NCBI GenBank assembly: GCA_002407675.1
Contig: DHNW01000027.1
Location: forward strand, 63,328-127,327
DNA from: Ruminococcaceae bacterium UBA5406
GTDB taxonomy: Bacteria > Bacillota > Clostridia > Oscillospirales > Acutalibacteraceae
Direction of reading: 5' to 3'
Length of the DNA stretch: 64,000 nt
Shown: piece by piece, positions 53,410-61,469 of the stretch
Layout of the letters: each line of letters begins with the position of its first letter
Position numbering within the stretch: position 1 is the stretch's first letter
Notes under the pieces: generated by a model
The model's database searches: none
The model's input: only the letters and a program-made list of their open reading frames with translations
Told to the model about the DNA's origin: nothing
Made by a program: the position numbers and the translations under genes

Positions 53410-54444
53410 TTATTCCACGGTTTTTCCGAATGCTTTCGCCGCAGCCCGGATGCGGGCCGCCGTACGGTCAAACTGGTCTGGTGTGAGGGACTGTGCGCCG
53501 TCTGAAAGGGCTTTGGCGGGATCGTTGTGCACTTCAATAATCAAGCCGTCGGCTCCGGCAGCCACAGCGGCCAGGGCAAGGGGCTCCACCAGCCAGGAAA
53601 TGCCGGAGGCGTGGCTCGGGTCCACAATAACCGGCAGGTGTGAGAGCTTTTTGAGAACCGGAACGGCGGAAATATCCAGCGTGTTGCGGGTGTAGGTCTC
53701 AAAAGTACGGATGCCCCGCTCGCAGAGAATTACCTGTTCGTTGCCGCCTGACATGATGTATTCGGCGCTCATCAGCAGTTCTTCCATAGTGCTGGAGAGG
53801 CCGCGCTTCAGAAGAATAGGCTTGCGGATGCGGCCCAGTTCTTTTAAAAGTTCAAAATTCTGCATATTGCGAGCCCCAACCTGGATGATATCGACGCCCT
53901 TTTCAAGAAACAAGTCGATATACTTTTCGCTCATGATTTCGGTCACAATGGGGAGGCCGGTTTCCTTTTTGGCTTCGACAAGGAGATCCAGCCCCTCGGC
54001 TTTCAGGCCCTGGAACGAATAGGGCGACGTGCGGGGCTTAAAAGCGCCGCCGCGGAGGAACTGCGCGCCCGCTTTTTTAACGCGCCGGGCCACCCCGCAG
54101 AGCTGTTCCCGCGATTCCACCGAACAGGGGCCGGCGATCAGCGACAGGCCGCCCCCACCGATTTTCTGCCCGCCGGGCAAGGTAATGACCGTGTCGTCTG
54201 GGTGGAATTTCCGGTTGGCTTTTTTATAGGGTTCCTGCACCCGCCGGACGCTTTCCACATAATCCTGTGCGGCAACGGAATCCGTGTCAATCTGGGAAGT
54301 ATCCCCAATGAGGCCCAGCACAGTGCTTTGTGCCCCAAACCAGATGTTCGCTATGTTCGCTTTTATGCGGTATTTCCGCTCTAGGGCGGAGGCTAGTTTT
54401 TTGGCCTGCTCCGGGGAGCTTCCAGGTTTCAATACAATAATCAT
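53410..54444 (-). CDS. aroF: 3-deoxy-7-phosphoheptulonate synthase (operon copy)
   Basis: A 344-residue DAHP synthase with an N-terminal ACT-like (FL) domain (MIIVLKPGSSPEQAKKLASA) and the catalytic barrel (IAGPCSVESREQL, KPRTSPYSFQGL, VGARNMQNFELL, CERGIRTFE, VDPSHASG). ATG at 54444 follows GGAGGAAAG. It heads the aro operon and lies right behind the aromatic leader-peptide attenuator. The protein is clearly homologous to the copy at 10970 but distinct, so the two may respond to different amino acids. Confidence 0.95.
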   Translation of the reverse strand: MIIVLKPGSSPEQAKKLASALERKYRIKANIANIWFGAQSTVLGLIGDTSQIDTDSVAAQDYVESVRRVQEPYKKANRKFHPDDTVITLPGGQKIGGGGLSLIAGPCSVESREQLCGVARRVKKAGAQFLRGGAFKPRTSPYSFQGLKAEGLDLLVEAKKETGLPIVTEIMSEKYIDLFLEKGVDIIQVGARNMQNFELLKELGRIRKPILLKRGLSSTMEELLMSAEYIMSGGNEQVILCERGIRTFETYTRNTLDISAVPVLKKLSHLPVIVDPSHASGISWLVEPLALAAVAAGADGLIIEVHNDPAKALSDGAQSLTPDQFDRTAARIRAAAKAFGKTVE

Positions 54445-54520
54445 GTTCTTTCCTCCAATATTTTTGCCGTTTGGGTCCGGAAAGCGGGAGACCCGCATGC
54501 CGGTGAAACGGGCGGAGATA

Positions 54521-54552
54521 AAAAAACGGCGGAGCTGCTGTCAGCTCCGCCG
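54521..54552 (-). terminator. Attenuator terminator before the aro operon
   Basis: A perfect 11-bp stem (54527-54537 with 54542-54552, loop of four) ends in TTTTTT on the minus strand. It lies between the leader peptide and aroF, about 80 bp before the aroF start. Confidence 0.88.
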
Positions 54553-54573
54553 TGATCCGAATTCCCCTCGGCC

Positions 54574-54714
54574 TTAACGGCCGCTGTGGGTTTCGGGTAT
54601 AGGGGACAGAAGTTTACAGCCGGCTTTTTGGTACGCGAAAACAACCCCGGTTTTAAAAGAAAAAACGGGGTAATACCAGACTGTAAATCGCGCGGCACAA
54701 AAAGACGGTTTCAT
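54574..54714 (-). CDS. Aromatic-rich leader peptide of the aro operon
   Basis: A 46-codon frame with AAGGAGT a few bases before its ATG. Residues 5-28 hold nine aromatic codons: Phe5, Phe10, Trp13, Tyr14, Tyr15, Phe18, Phe20, Phe26 and Tyr28, with the cluster FTVWYYPVFSF. The codons after Trp13 overlap a hairpin (CCCCG ... CGGGG with a TTTT/AAAA core). Promoter upstream, terminator and aroF downstream: the arrangement of ribosome-mediated attenuation, in which stalling at scarce aromatic tRNAs prevents the terminator. The antiterminator partner strand is not obvious by eye. Confidence 0.75.
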   Translation of the reverse strand: MKPSFCAARFTVWYYPVFSFKTGVVFAYQKAGCKLLSPIPETHSGR

Positions 54715-54744
54715 CTGCGGACTCCTTTTTATTAATTGCCCTTT

Positions 54745-54773
54745 ATCATAATACAACCGCAGGGAACTGTCAA
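54745..54773 (-). promoter_or_regulatory. Promoter of the aro operon
   Basis: On the minus strand TTGACA and TATGAT are separated by 17 bp; transcription would start about 24 bp before the leader peptide ATG. Confidence 0.75.
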
Positions 54774-54830
54774 GGACTTTCTCCGCGAGGAGGCATGTTA
54801 AAAAGAAAACCAAATAATTCCAATAGAATC

Positions 54831-54859
54831 TTGCAAAAGCAAATAAATATTGATAGAAT
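54831..54859 (+). promoter_or_regulatory. Promoter of the diguanylate cyclase gene
   Basis: TTGCAA and TAGAAT are separated by 17 bp. The 115-nt leader that follows has GC-rich stretches and could fold, but matches no riboswitch family I know. Confidence 0.5.
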
Positions 54860-54980
54860 AAAATAAATGACCGTGTCTTAAACTGGTTGAAATCCCGTTC
54901 CAGACTGCGGATATAGGGAAGAGCTGAAGCAAAAGCGTACTGCCCGGGTGTGCGGCCCGGCCAATGAGAGGAACGTTACG

Positions 54981-56690
54981 ATGGACAGAGCCGATCTGAA
55001 TGCGGAAGAATTGCTGGAAGCGCTGGGATACAGCGTTTTATGCTTTCGGGATGACAGAACCTTGTCGATCCTGTATGCCAGCGGCTCGTTTTACAGGCTT
55101 TTGGGATACCGGGAAGGCGAAATACAGGGTCTGCGTCTGCCAAGTGACAATCCTGTTCTGCGCAATGAGATACCGATTGACTGGCGGCAGGTGAAAGCTG
55201 AAATCGAAACGAAAGGTTACGCCTGCCCCGAATTGCGGCTGATCAAGAAAAACGGGCACCATATCTGGGCGGCTTACCGCGTCCGACTTTGCGCCAAGGG
55301 CGGCGGGTCGGACTGCTTCTGCGGAATTGCCGAAGACATTACTTTGACAAGACGTTCCCTGCGCCAGCAGCGCGAACAGGCGGAAGAGCTGAAAGCCCTG
55401 ACGGAAAATGTGCCGGGCGGGGTGCTGTGCAGCCGCGGCGACAAGTTGATGACCCTGAGCCTCATCAGCGACGGCTTCTGCCGGATTACCGGATATACGC
55501 GTGCGGAAATTCAGAGTTCTTTCGGCGGCAGGTTTTTGAATATGATTTACCCCAAGGATCGGGAAGCCGTCAAAAAACAGCTTGAAAACTGTGTCTGCCG
55601 GAACGATACGGCTGAAATGATCTACCGGGTGCCGGGCCGGGACGGGCAGGTTATCTGGTTTCTCGATAAAACAAGACGGACGACGGACTGCAACGGCCAC
55701 TATTGGTTTTACAGCGTTCTGATTGACGTCACTGCCTGGAAAAAAGCGCAGGATGAACTGGCGGCCAGCGAAGAGCGTTACCGGCTGATTCTGGAACACA
55801 TGGAAACTCCGGTTTTCGACTGCGACCTGAAAACCGGGCGGCTTTATTACTCGCCGGCCTTCCAAAAAAAGTTCGGCGGCGGGTTCCCCACCAGCGGCGA
55901 TGTTTTAGAACTGCTGAAGTCGCAGGACTTTGTTTTGAAAGAAGACCGGGAAAAAGTGTTCCGGAGCCTGAAGAGACTGAAGCGGGGAGAATCCGTTAAA
56001 GACGAGGAGTACCGGATCCGCAGCGCCAAAGGAAACTACATATGGTGCAGTGCTCACCCGGCCATGTTTTTTGACGAACAAGGTGCCCCGGCCCGGCTCA
56101 TCGCGGTGATTACCGATATCGACCGGCAGAAAAAGGAAAATCTTGTCCTGCGTGAAAAAGCGGAGCATGACCTTTTGACGGGGCTTTACAATCACATTAC
56201 TACCAAAAAACTGATTGAGCAGGCAATTGCGGCCAGCAGAGAGGGCAAACGGCACGCTTTCTTCGTGATTGACATTGACAATTTTAAAAATGTAAACGAC
56301 ACGTGGGGGCATCTGTGCGGCGATCAGCTGATTGAGCTGACGGCGGCTCAGATTCAAAAGCGGTTCCGGGAAGACGACATTATCGGCCGCGTGGGCGGCG
56401 ACGAATTTGTCATTTTCCTGAAAGACGTCAGTTCCGGGCTCATTTTGGAAAAAGCCGGGATTCTGCAGCGCATGTTTGCAGGCCTCAGGAAGTCTTACAA
56501 ACCGGAATACGGGATTACCGGAAGCATCGGCGTTTCCATTTACCCGATTGACGGGACGACGTATGAGGAACTGTTCCGGAAAGCGGACGCTGCAATGTAT
56601 GCCGCTAAAAAGCAAGGGAAAAACACGTTCCGTATTTATACGAAGAAGGATGGAGACCTGTCCCCGCCGGAAGCAGACTGTGGATTCTAA
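54981..56690 (+). CDS. PAS-PAS-PAS-GGDEF diguanylate cyclase
   Basis: A 569-residue soluble protein. Three PAS-like domains (about residues 10-125, 140-260 and 270-395) are followed by a GGDEF domain (about 400-560). The intact active site is GRVGGDEFVIFLKD, with the metal-binding FVIDIDNFKNVNDTWGHLCG and KADAAMYAAKKQGKN. It should make cyclic di-GMP in response to a small ligand or redox change. No EAL domain and no membrane helix are present. It ends overlapping the convergent aroE-aroK stop. Confidence 0.9.
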   Translation: MDRADLNAEELLEALGYSVLCFRDDRTLSILYASGSFYRLLGYREGEIQGLRLPSDNPVLRNEIPIDWRQVKAEIETKGYACPELRLIKKNGHHIWAAYRVRLCAKGGGSDCFCGIAEDITLTRRSLRQQREQAEELKALTENVPGGVLCSRGDKLMTLSLISDGFCRITGYTRAEIQSSFGGRFLNMIYPKDREAVKKQLENCVCRNDTAEMIYRVPGRDGQVIWFLDKTRRTTDCNGHYWFYSVLIDVTAWKKAQDELAASEERYRLILEHMETPVFDCDLKTGRLYYSPAFQKKFGGGFPTSGDVLELLKSQDFVLKEDREKVFRSLKRLKRGESVKDEEYRIRSAKGNYIWCSAHPAMFFDEQGAPARLIAVITDIDRQKKENLVLREKAEHDLLTGLYNHITTKKLIEQAIAASREGKRHAFFVIDIDNFKNVNDTWGHLCGDQLIELTAAQIQKRFREDDIIGRVGGDEFVIFLKDVSSGLILEKAGILQRMFAGLRKSYKPEYGITGSIGVSIYPIDGTTYEELFRKADAAMYAAKKQGKNTFRIYTKKDGDLSPPEADCGF

Positions 56691-58018
56691 AAGGCGGGTT
56701 TCAGCCGGCGGGATGCTTCCTTCGCAACCTCGCCGGCCGGCCGGCCGGCGTCCAGCGACAGATCGGAAACCGTACGGTACCGTTCCAGCCTTTCTTGGTA
56801 GAGCTGCTCCAGCGTTTGTCCGCCGCAGAGAAGAGGGCGGGAGCAGTCACCCGCTAAACGGGTGCGGATGGCGTCCAGCGGGGCATCAAGAAAAAGAATG
56901 ATCCCGTTGGCACCTAGGGCGGCAGCGTTTTCCGCATCCAGAAGGGTGCCGCCGCCTGCCGCGATCACCTGACGGCTCTTTTCAGAAACGGTGCGGGAGG
57001 CTTCTTTTTCCAGATTGCGAAAACCGCTTTCCCCTTTCCGGCGGAAAATTTCAGCTACCGGCATGCCCTCTTTCCGTTCGATCCATTCATCCAGATCGAC
57101 GAAGTCCCGGCCCAAAGCTTCCGCCAGCAGGCGGCCGACCGTCGTTTTTCCGCAGCCCATAAACCCGCAGAGGACGATATTCCCAAATTTTTTCTTCATT
57201 TCAAAAGCAGTGCTTTTCTGAAGATCCCGCAGATCGCTTTCGGAAAAATCCGCGCCGAACCAGATCTCTTCCGCGGCGGCAGCCTGCCCGACCAGCATTC
57301 CAACACCACTCACGGCTTTTTTCCCGTGGCGGCGCGCGAAACGGAGCAGCTCCGTTTCGCCGGGGTTATAGACCGCATCGAACACGCAGGCGGAGTTTTC
57401 AATAATTTCTTCGCTGACGGGGGAAACGCCTGTTTTTGGATACATCCCGACGGGCGTTGTGTTGACCAGCAGATCCCTCTGCCCGGAAAGTTCCGAAAAC
57501 AGACAGTGCCTAATCCGCGCGCCGGGAATGTTTTTTTGCACGTCGGCGCAGAGCTTTTCCGCCGCCGCGGCGCTGTGGGGACGCGTAGCGACGGTGACCG
57601 TGCCGCCCGCGAGAGCCAACTCAGTGACTACGGCCCGGGCTGCACCGCCGGCCCCGAGAACAGCAGCGCGGCAGCGAAGGCTTACTTTTTCCGCTTCCAG
57701 AGAACGGCGAAACCCGTCGCCGTCTGTGGTGTAGCCGGTCAGACGACCGTTTTCCTGTTTTACGGTATTGACGGATCCGGCTGCTGCCGCTTTTTTCTGA
57801 ACCGCGTCCAGAAATGGAATGATTTCCTGTTTGTAGGGAATGGTAACGTTGAATCCCGCCAGCCCGCGCAGCCACGGAAGCGCTGTGCTTAGAGCAGGAA
57901 TATCTTCAGCACGGTACTCTGCCTGCTGCCCGCAGAGCGCAAAAAGACGCGAATGGATGAAAGGCGACATACTGTGGCCGGCGGGATGGCCAACCACAGC
58001 GTATTTTTTGAAATTCAT
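56687..58018 (-). CDS. aroE-aroK: Shikimate dehydrogenase-shikimate kinase fusion
   Basis: One 443-residue chain carries two consecutive shikimate-pathway enzymes. Residues 1-270 are AroE (VVGHPAGHSMSPFIHSRLF, FNVTIPYKQEI, the NADP loop LGAGGAARAVV, NTTPVGMYP). Residues 278-443 are AroK, with Walker A GFMGCGKTT (285-293), DLDEWIERKEGMPVAEIFR, GESGFRNLE and AAGGGTLLD. Shikimate from AroE could be handed on to the kinase. The gene stands apart from the aro operon. Separate genes are the norm, so the fusion is notable but the domains look complete. Confidence 0.94.
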   Translation of the reverse strand: MNFKKYAVVGHPAGHSMSPFIHSRLFALCGQQAEYRAEDIPALSTALPWLRGLAGFNVTIPYKQEIIPFLDAVQKKAAAAGSVNTVKQENGRLTGYTTDGDGFRRSLEAEKVSLRCRAAVLGAGGAARAVVTELALAGGTVTVATRPHSAAAAEKLCADVQKNIPGARIRHCLFSELSGQRDLLVNTTPVGMYPKTGVSPVSEEIIENSACVFDAVYNPGETELLRFARRHGKKAVSGVGMLVGQAAAAEEIWFGADFSESDLRDLQKSTAFEMKKKFGNIVLCGFMGCGKTTVGRLLAEALGRDFVDLDEWIERKEGMPVAEIFRRKGESGFRNLEKEASRTVSEKSRQVIAAGGGTLLDAENAAALGANGIILFLDAPLDAIRTRLAGDCSRPLLCGGQTLEQLYQERLERYRTVSDLSLDAGRPAGEVAKEASRRLKPAF

Positions 58019-58052
58019 AAAGGTCCCTCCCTAAAAAAAGACGAAAAAAATA

Positions 58053-58081
58053 TTGACAAAGCAAAGCATTGCTAATAATAT
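58053..58081 (+). promoter_or_regulatory. Probable acpP promoter
   Basis: TTGACA and TAATAT are separated by 17 bp, about 150 bp before acpP. The spacer contains the small palindrome GCAAAGCATTGC. Confidence 0.5.
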
Positions 58082-58183
58082 GTGGATAGACACTCCGTTT
58101 CCGGAAGCAAAAATTGTTCCCCTGCGGCCATTGTAGCACGGGATAAATTCATTTGTCTACAGATGCGCGACGGTTTCGGTGCG

Positions 58184-58209
58184 GACGGGGTCCATTGACG
58201 GGGTCCATT
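58184..58209. repeat. Two tandem copies of a 13-bp unit before acpP
   Basis: GACGGGGTCCATT is repeated head to tail in the acpP leader, just upstream of the ribosome site AAGGAGG. Confidence 0.7.
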
Positions 58210-58232
58210 ATTTTATTAAGGAGGATCACAGC

Positions 58233-58463
58233 ATGGTTCTTGAGAAAGTAAAAAAGATACTGGGGGACCAGTTTGATGTTGAGGAAGAAAAAATCACACC
58301 CGAGACGAATTTTATTGATGATCTGGGCGCTGATTCACTTGACGTCGTTGATCTGATGATGTCGGTGGAAGATGAGTTTGAGATCGAGATTCCGGACGCC
58401 GATGTAGAATCCATCAAAACGGTGGGGGATTTGGTAAAATACATTGAAGACCACACCACTTGA
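58233..58463 (+). CDS. acpP: Acyl carrier protein
   Basis: The 76-residue carrier holds growing fatty acids on phosphopantetheine attached to Ser35 in GADSLD. It is acidic with the usual four-helix pattern. ATG at 58233 follows AAGGAGG. It stands alone, without other fatty-acid genes in the window, and ends at a strong terminator. Confidence 0.95.
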   Translation: MVLEKVKKILGDQFDVEEEKITPETNFIDDLGADSLDVVDLMMSVEDEFEIEIPDADVESIKTVGDLVKYIEDHTT

Positions 58464-58480
58464 AAAAGCTTGGCTTTTTT

Positions 58481-58511
58481 ATCCGCCGTGCGGGCGCACG
58501 GCGGATTTTTT
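58481..58511 (+). terminator. Terminator after acpP
   Basis: ATCCGCCGTGCG (58481-58492) pairs perfectly with 58495-58506, followed by TTTTT. Confidence 0.9.
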
Positions 58512-58542
58512 ATGCCAAATCGCCGTTTTTCTGCCCCCGGCC

Positions 58543-58571
58543 TTGCAAATGGGAAATCTTTTCTTTATAAT
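58543..58571 (+). promoter_or_regulatory. Promoter of the sodium-pump genes
   Basis: TTGCAA and TATAAT are separated by 17 bp, about 70 bp before the start at 58640. Confidence 0.6.
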
Positions 58572-58639
58572 AAATTCTGGATACTTTCTGAAAGACCGGA
58601 TAAAAGGAAAAAAATTGAAATAAAGGAGTGTTAAAGCCG

Positions 58640-59770
58640 GTGGGTCAATTCAGCTTTTTAGTCAGCGGAGTTTCTGCCGTTTCATGGAAAATGCTGGTCA
58701 TGTGGGCAATCGGGGGTCTGCTGATCTGGCTGGCCGTAAAGAAGGACTTTGAACCTTCGCTGCTGCTGCCGATGGGGTTCGGTGCAATCCTGGTGAACCT
58801 GCCGTTTACAGGTGTGCTGGGGAACAGCGGAATTATTACGTGGCTGTTCCAGAAAGGGATCGCCGCGTCCGAGGCCATGCCCCTGCTGCTGTTTGTGGGG
58901 ATCGGCGCCATGATCGACTTTGGGCCGCTGCTCTCGAACCCGCGGATGCTGCTGTTTGGCGGCGCGGCGCAGTTTGGAATCTTCTTTACCATTCTGCTGG
59001 CGGTGCTGCTGGGTTTTCCTATGAAGGACGCCATGTCGGCGGGGATTATCGGGGCGGCGGACGGGCCGACCTCTATCCTCGTTTCTCAGGTACTGGACAG
59101 CAACTACAAGGGAGCCATTGCGGTTGCGGCATACTCATATATGGCACTGGTGCCGGTTATACAGCCGTTTGCGATACGGCTTGTCACCACACACAAGGAA
59201 CGCTGCATCCGGATGCCGTACCACCCGGAGTCCGTTTCGAAAACGACGAAAATCCTGTTCCCGATTCTCGTTACGATCATTGCGGGGCTGATTGCGCCGG
59301 ATTCAATTGCGCTGATCGGCTTCTTGATGTTCGGGAACCTGATCCGCGAATCCGGCAGGCTGGAGAGTCTTTCCCAAACCGCGCAGGGCCCGCTGGCTAA
59401 CCTGATTACGATCTTCCTCGGGATCACGATCGCCTTTCAGATGCAGGCGGAAAAATTTGTGCGCTGGGATACGCTGATGATTATGGCGCTTGGCTTCGTG
59501 GCTTTTGTGGTGGACAGCATGGGCGGCGTTCTGTTTGCCAAGCTGCTGAACCTTTTCCTGCCGAAGGGCGGGAAGATTAACCCGATGGTGGGAGCGGCCG
59601 GAATTTCGGCTTTCCCAATGTCTGCGCGTGTGATTCAGAAAATGGGTCTGAAAGAGGACAACCAGAACCACCTGCTGATGCATGCCGTCGGCGCAAACGT
59701 CGCAGGGCAGATCGGTTCGGTTGTGGCCGGAGGGATCATCCTCTCGCTGGCGAAAACCATTTTACACTGA
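58640..59770 (+). CDS. Sodium-translocating decarboxylase beta subunit
   Basis: A 376-residue membrane protein of the OadB/GcdB/MmdB family, which couples decarboxylation of a carboxybiotin carrier to sodium export. Family blocks are GAMIDFGPLLSNPRMLLFGGA, IIGAADGPTSILVSQ (sodium site region) and NPMVGAAGISAFPMSARV. The start is GTG at 58640 with AAAGGAG at good distance; a GTG at 58628 overlaps the ribosome site. The carboxyltransferase (alpha) and biotin carrier subunits are not in the window. Confidence 0.92.
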   Translation: MGQFSFLVSGVSAVSWKMLVMWAIGGLLIWLAVKKDFEPSLLLPMGFGAILVNLPFTGVLGNSGIITWLFQKGIAASEAMPLLLFVGIGAMIDFGPLLSNPRMLLFGGAAQFGIFFTILLAVLLGFPMKDAMSAGIIGAADGPTSILVSQVLDSNYKGAIAVAAYSYMALVPVIQPFAIRLVTTHKERCIRMPYHPESVSKTTKILFPILVTIIAGLIAPDSIALIGFLMFGNLIRESGRLESLSQTAQGPLANLITIFLGITIAFQMQAEKFVRWDTLMIMALGFVAFVVDSMGGVLFAKLLNLFLPKGGKINPMVGAAGISAFPMSARVIQKMGLKEDNQNHLLMHAVGANVAGQIGSVVAGGIILSLAKTILH

Positions 59771-59783
59771 GGAGGGTTTCTGA

Positions 59784-59960
59784 ATGATGAACAGGATTTT
59801 CCTGACGGCCTATCAAGGGCCGATGGGCGCCGTAAAAAGCAGCGATATCGGCGCGTCCCTCAGGCTGATGGGCAAGGGAATGCTTGGTATTTTTATTGTC
59901 ATGCTGCTGATCTTTCTGGTTATCGTGATCTTAAACAAACTTTCTGGCAGAAAAAAATAG
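59784..59960 (+). CDS. Small one-helix protein, OadG-like gamma subunit candidate
   Basis: A 58-residue protein: a 30-residue N-terminal part (MMNRIFLTAYQGPMGAVKSS), one membrane helix (LGIFIVMLLIFLVIVIL), and a short basic end (NKLSGRKK). GAGGAGGG lies seven bases before the ATG, 13 bp after the beta subunit gene. Decarboxylase sodium pumps have a small one-helix gamma subunit that holds the complex together, and this fits the place and shape. The basic tail is much shorter than in most OadG proteins. Confidence 0.65.
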   Translation: MMNRIFLTAYQGPMGAVKSSDIGASLRLMGKGMLGIFIVMLLIFLVIVILNKLSGRKK

Positions 59961-59993
59961 AATGCCCGATTGTTGCAGGAAAGGGTTTTGAAT

Positions 59994-61430
59994 ATGGCGG
60001 ATCAAAAGAAAATGGTTGAGGCAATTACCCCTATGGAAAAGGACTTTGCCCAATGGTACACGGATATTGTAAAAAAAGCGGAACTGATGGATTACACCAG
60101 CGTGCGCGGCTGTATGGTAATTGAGCCGTACGGCTGGGCAATCTGGGAAAATATCCGGAATATCCTGGATGCAAAATTCAAAGAACTGGGACATGAAAAC
60201 GTTTCCATGCCGCTGTTTATCCCCGAAAGCCTTCTGAACAAGGAAAAGGATCATATCAAAGGCTTTGCGCCGGAAGTAGCGTGGGTGACGATGGGCGGCG
60301 AAGAAAAGCTGCCGGAGCGGCTCTGCGTGCGCCCGACCTCCGAAACGCTGTTCTGTGAGCATTACGCGCGGATCATCCACTCGTGGCGCGACCTGCCGAA
60401 GCTGTACAACCAATGGTGTTCGGTTGTGCGCTGGGAGAAAACGACAAGGCCGTTCCTGCGCTCGGTGGAATTCCACTGGCAGGAAGGGCACACCATGCAT
60501 GAAACGGCAGAAGAAGCAATTGCCGAAACCGAACGGATGCTGAAAGTCTACGGAGATTTCTGCGAGGAGAAACTTGCTATGCCGGTGATCCGCGGCAGAA
60601 AAACCGACAGCGACAAATTCGCGGGCGCCGAGGCAACCTACACCATTGAAGCGATGATGCATGACGGCAAGGCGCTTCAGGCGGGAACCAGCCATTACTT
60701 TGGGGACGGCTTCGCCAAGGCATTTGATGTCACATTTCAGGGCCGGGATAATTCCATCTGCCACCCGTTCCAGACTTCCTGGGGCATGAGCACCCGCATT
60801 ATCGGCGGCATCATTATGACGCACGGCGACGACGACGGCCTTGTCCTTCCCCCTGCTGTGGCTCCGGTGCAGGTAATTGTTGTTCCGGTTGCCCAGCATA
60901 AGCCGGGTGTGCTGGATAAGGCGAAGAAGCTGGAAGCACGGCTGAAAAAACAGTTCCGCGTAAAGCTGGATGATTCCGACCAGACGCCGGGCTGGAAATT
61001 CGCCCAGTATGAGATGAAAGGCGTGCCGCTCCGGCTGGAAATTGGCCCGAGGGATATCGAAAAGGGCCAGTGCGTGCTGGTGCGCCGCACCGACCGAAAG
61101 AAACTGTTTGTCCCGCTGGAGGGCCTGGAAAACGCCGTAGCGGAACAGCTGGAAACTGTGCGGAAAGAGATGTACGACCGTGCGCTGAAGCGCCGGGAAA
61201 ACATGACGTACGAAGCACACACGCTGGAAGAAATGAAAACGATCGGAGAAACAAAGCCGGGGTTCGTCAAAGCCATGTGGTGCGGGGATCCTGCCTGCGA
61301 AGCAAAAATCAAGGAAGCTGCGGGCCTTTCCTCCCGCTGCATTCCGTTCCGGCAGGAGCATCTTTCCGACGTGTGCGCCTGCTGCGGAAAACCGGCAGAT
61401 AAAATGGTGTACTGGGGAAAAGCGTATTAA
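59994..61430 (+). CDS. proS: Prolyl-tRNA synthetase, archaeal/eukaryal type
   Basis: ProS charges tRNA-Pro. The 478-residue class II synthetase is the short ProS3 form lacking the INS editing domain. It has MPLFIPESLLNKEKDHIKGF, RPTSETLFCEHYARI, RWEKTTRPFLRSVEFHWQEG and a C-terminal Cys-containing zinc-like domain ending VYWGKAY. Because this type has no INS domain, the YbaK deacylase encoded at 35781 would be the Cys-tRNA-Pro editor in trans. ATG at 59994. Confidence 0.95.
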   Translation: MADQKKMVEAITPMEKDFAQWYTDIVKKAELMDYTSVRGCMVIEPYGWAIWENIRNILDAKFKELGHENVSMPLFIPESLLNKEKDHIKGFAPEVAWVTMGGEEKLPERLCVRPTSETLFCEHYARIIHSWRDLPKLYNQWCSVVRWEKTTRPFLRSVEFHWQEGHTMHETAEEAIAETERMLKVYGDFCEEKLAMPVIRGRKTDSDKFAGAEATYTIEAMMHDGKALQAGTSHYFGDGFAKAFDVTFQGRDNSICHPFQTSWGMSTRIIGGIIMTHGDDDGLVLPPAVAPVQVIVVPVAQHKPGVLDKAKKLEARLKKQFRVKLDDSDQTPGWKFAQYEMKGVPLRLEIGPRDIEKGQCVLVRRTDRKKLFVPLEGLENAVAEQLETVRKEMYDRALKRRENMTYEAHTLEEMKTIGETKPGFVKAMWCGDPACEAKIKEAAGLSSRCIPFRQEHLSDVCACCGKPADKMVYWGKAY

Positions 61431-61469
61431 CGCTTTCCCCGGTTTTTGAATGGGAAAGGCAGTGGCATT

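Noticed and set aside
54860..54980. Cyclic di-GMP riboswitch before the GGDEF gene
   Set aside because: The conserved core bases of the known classes are not there.
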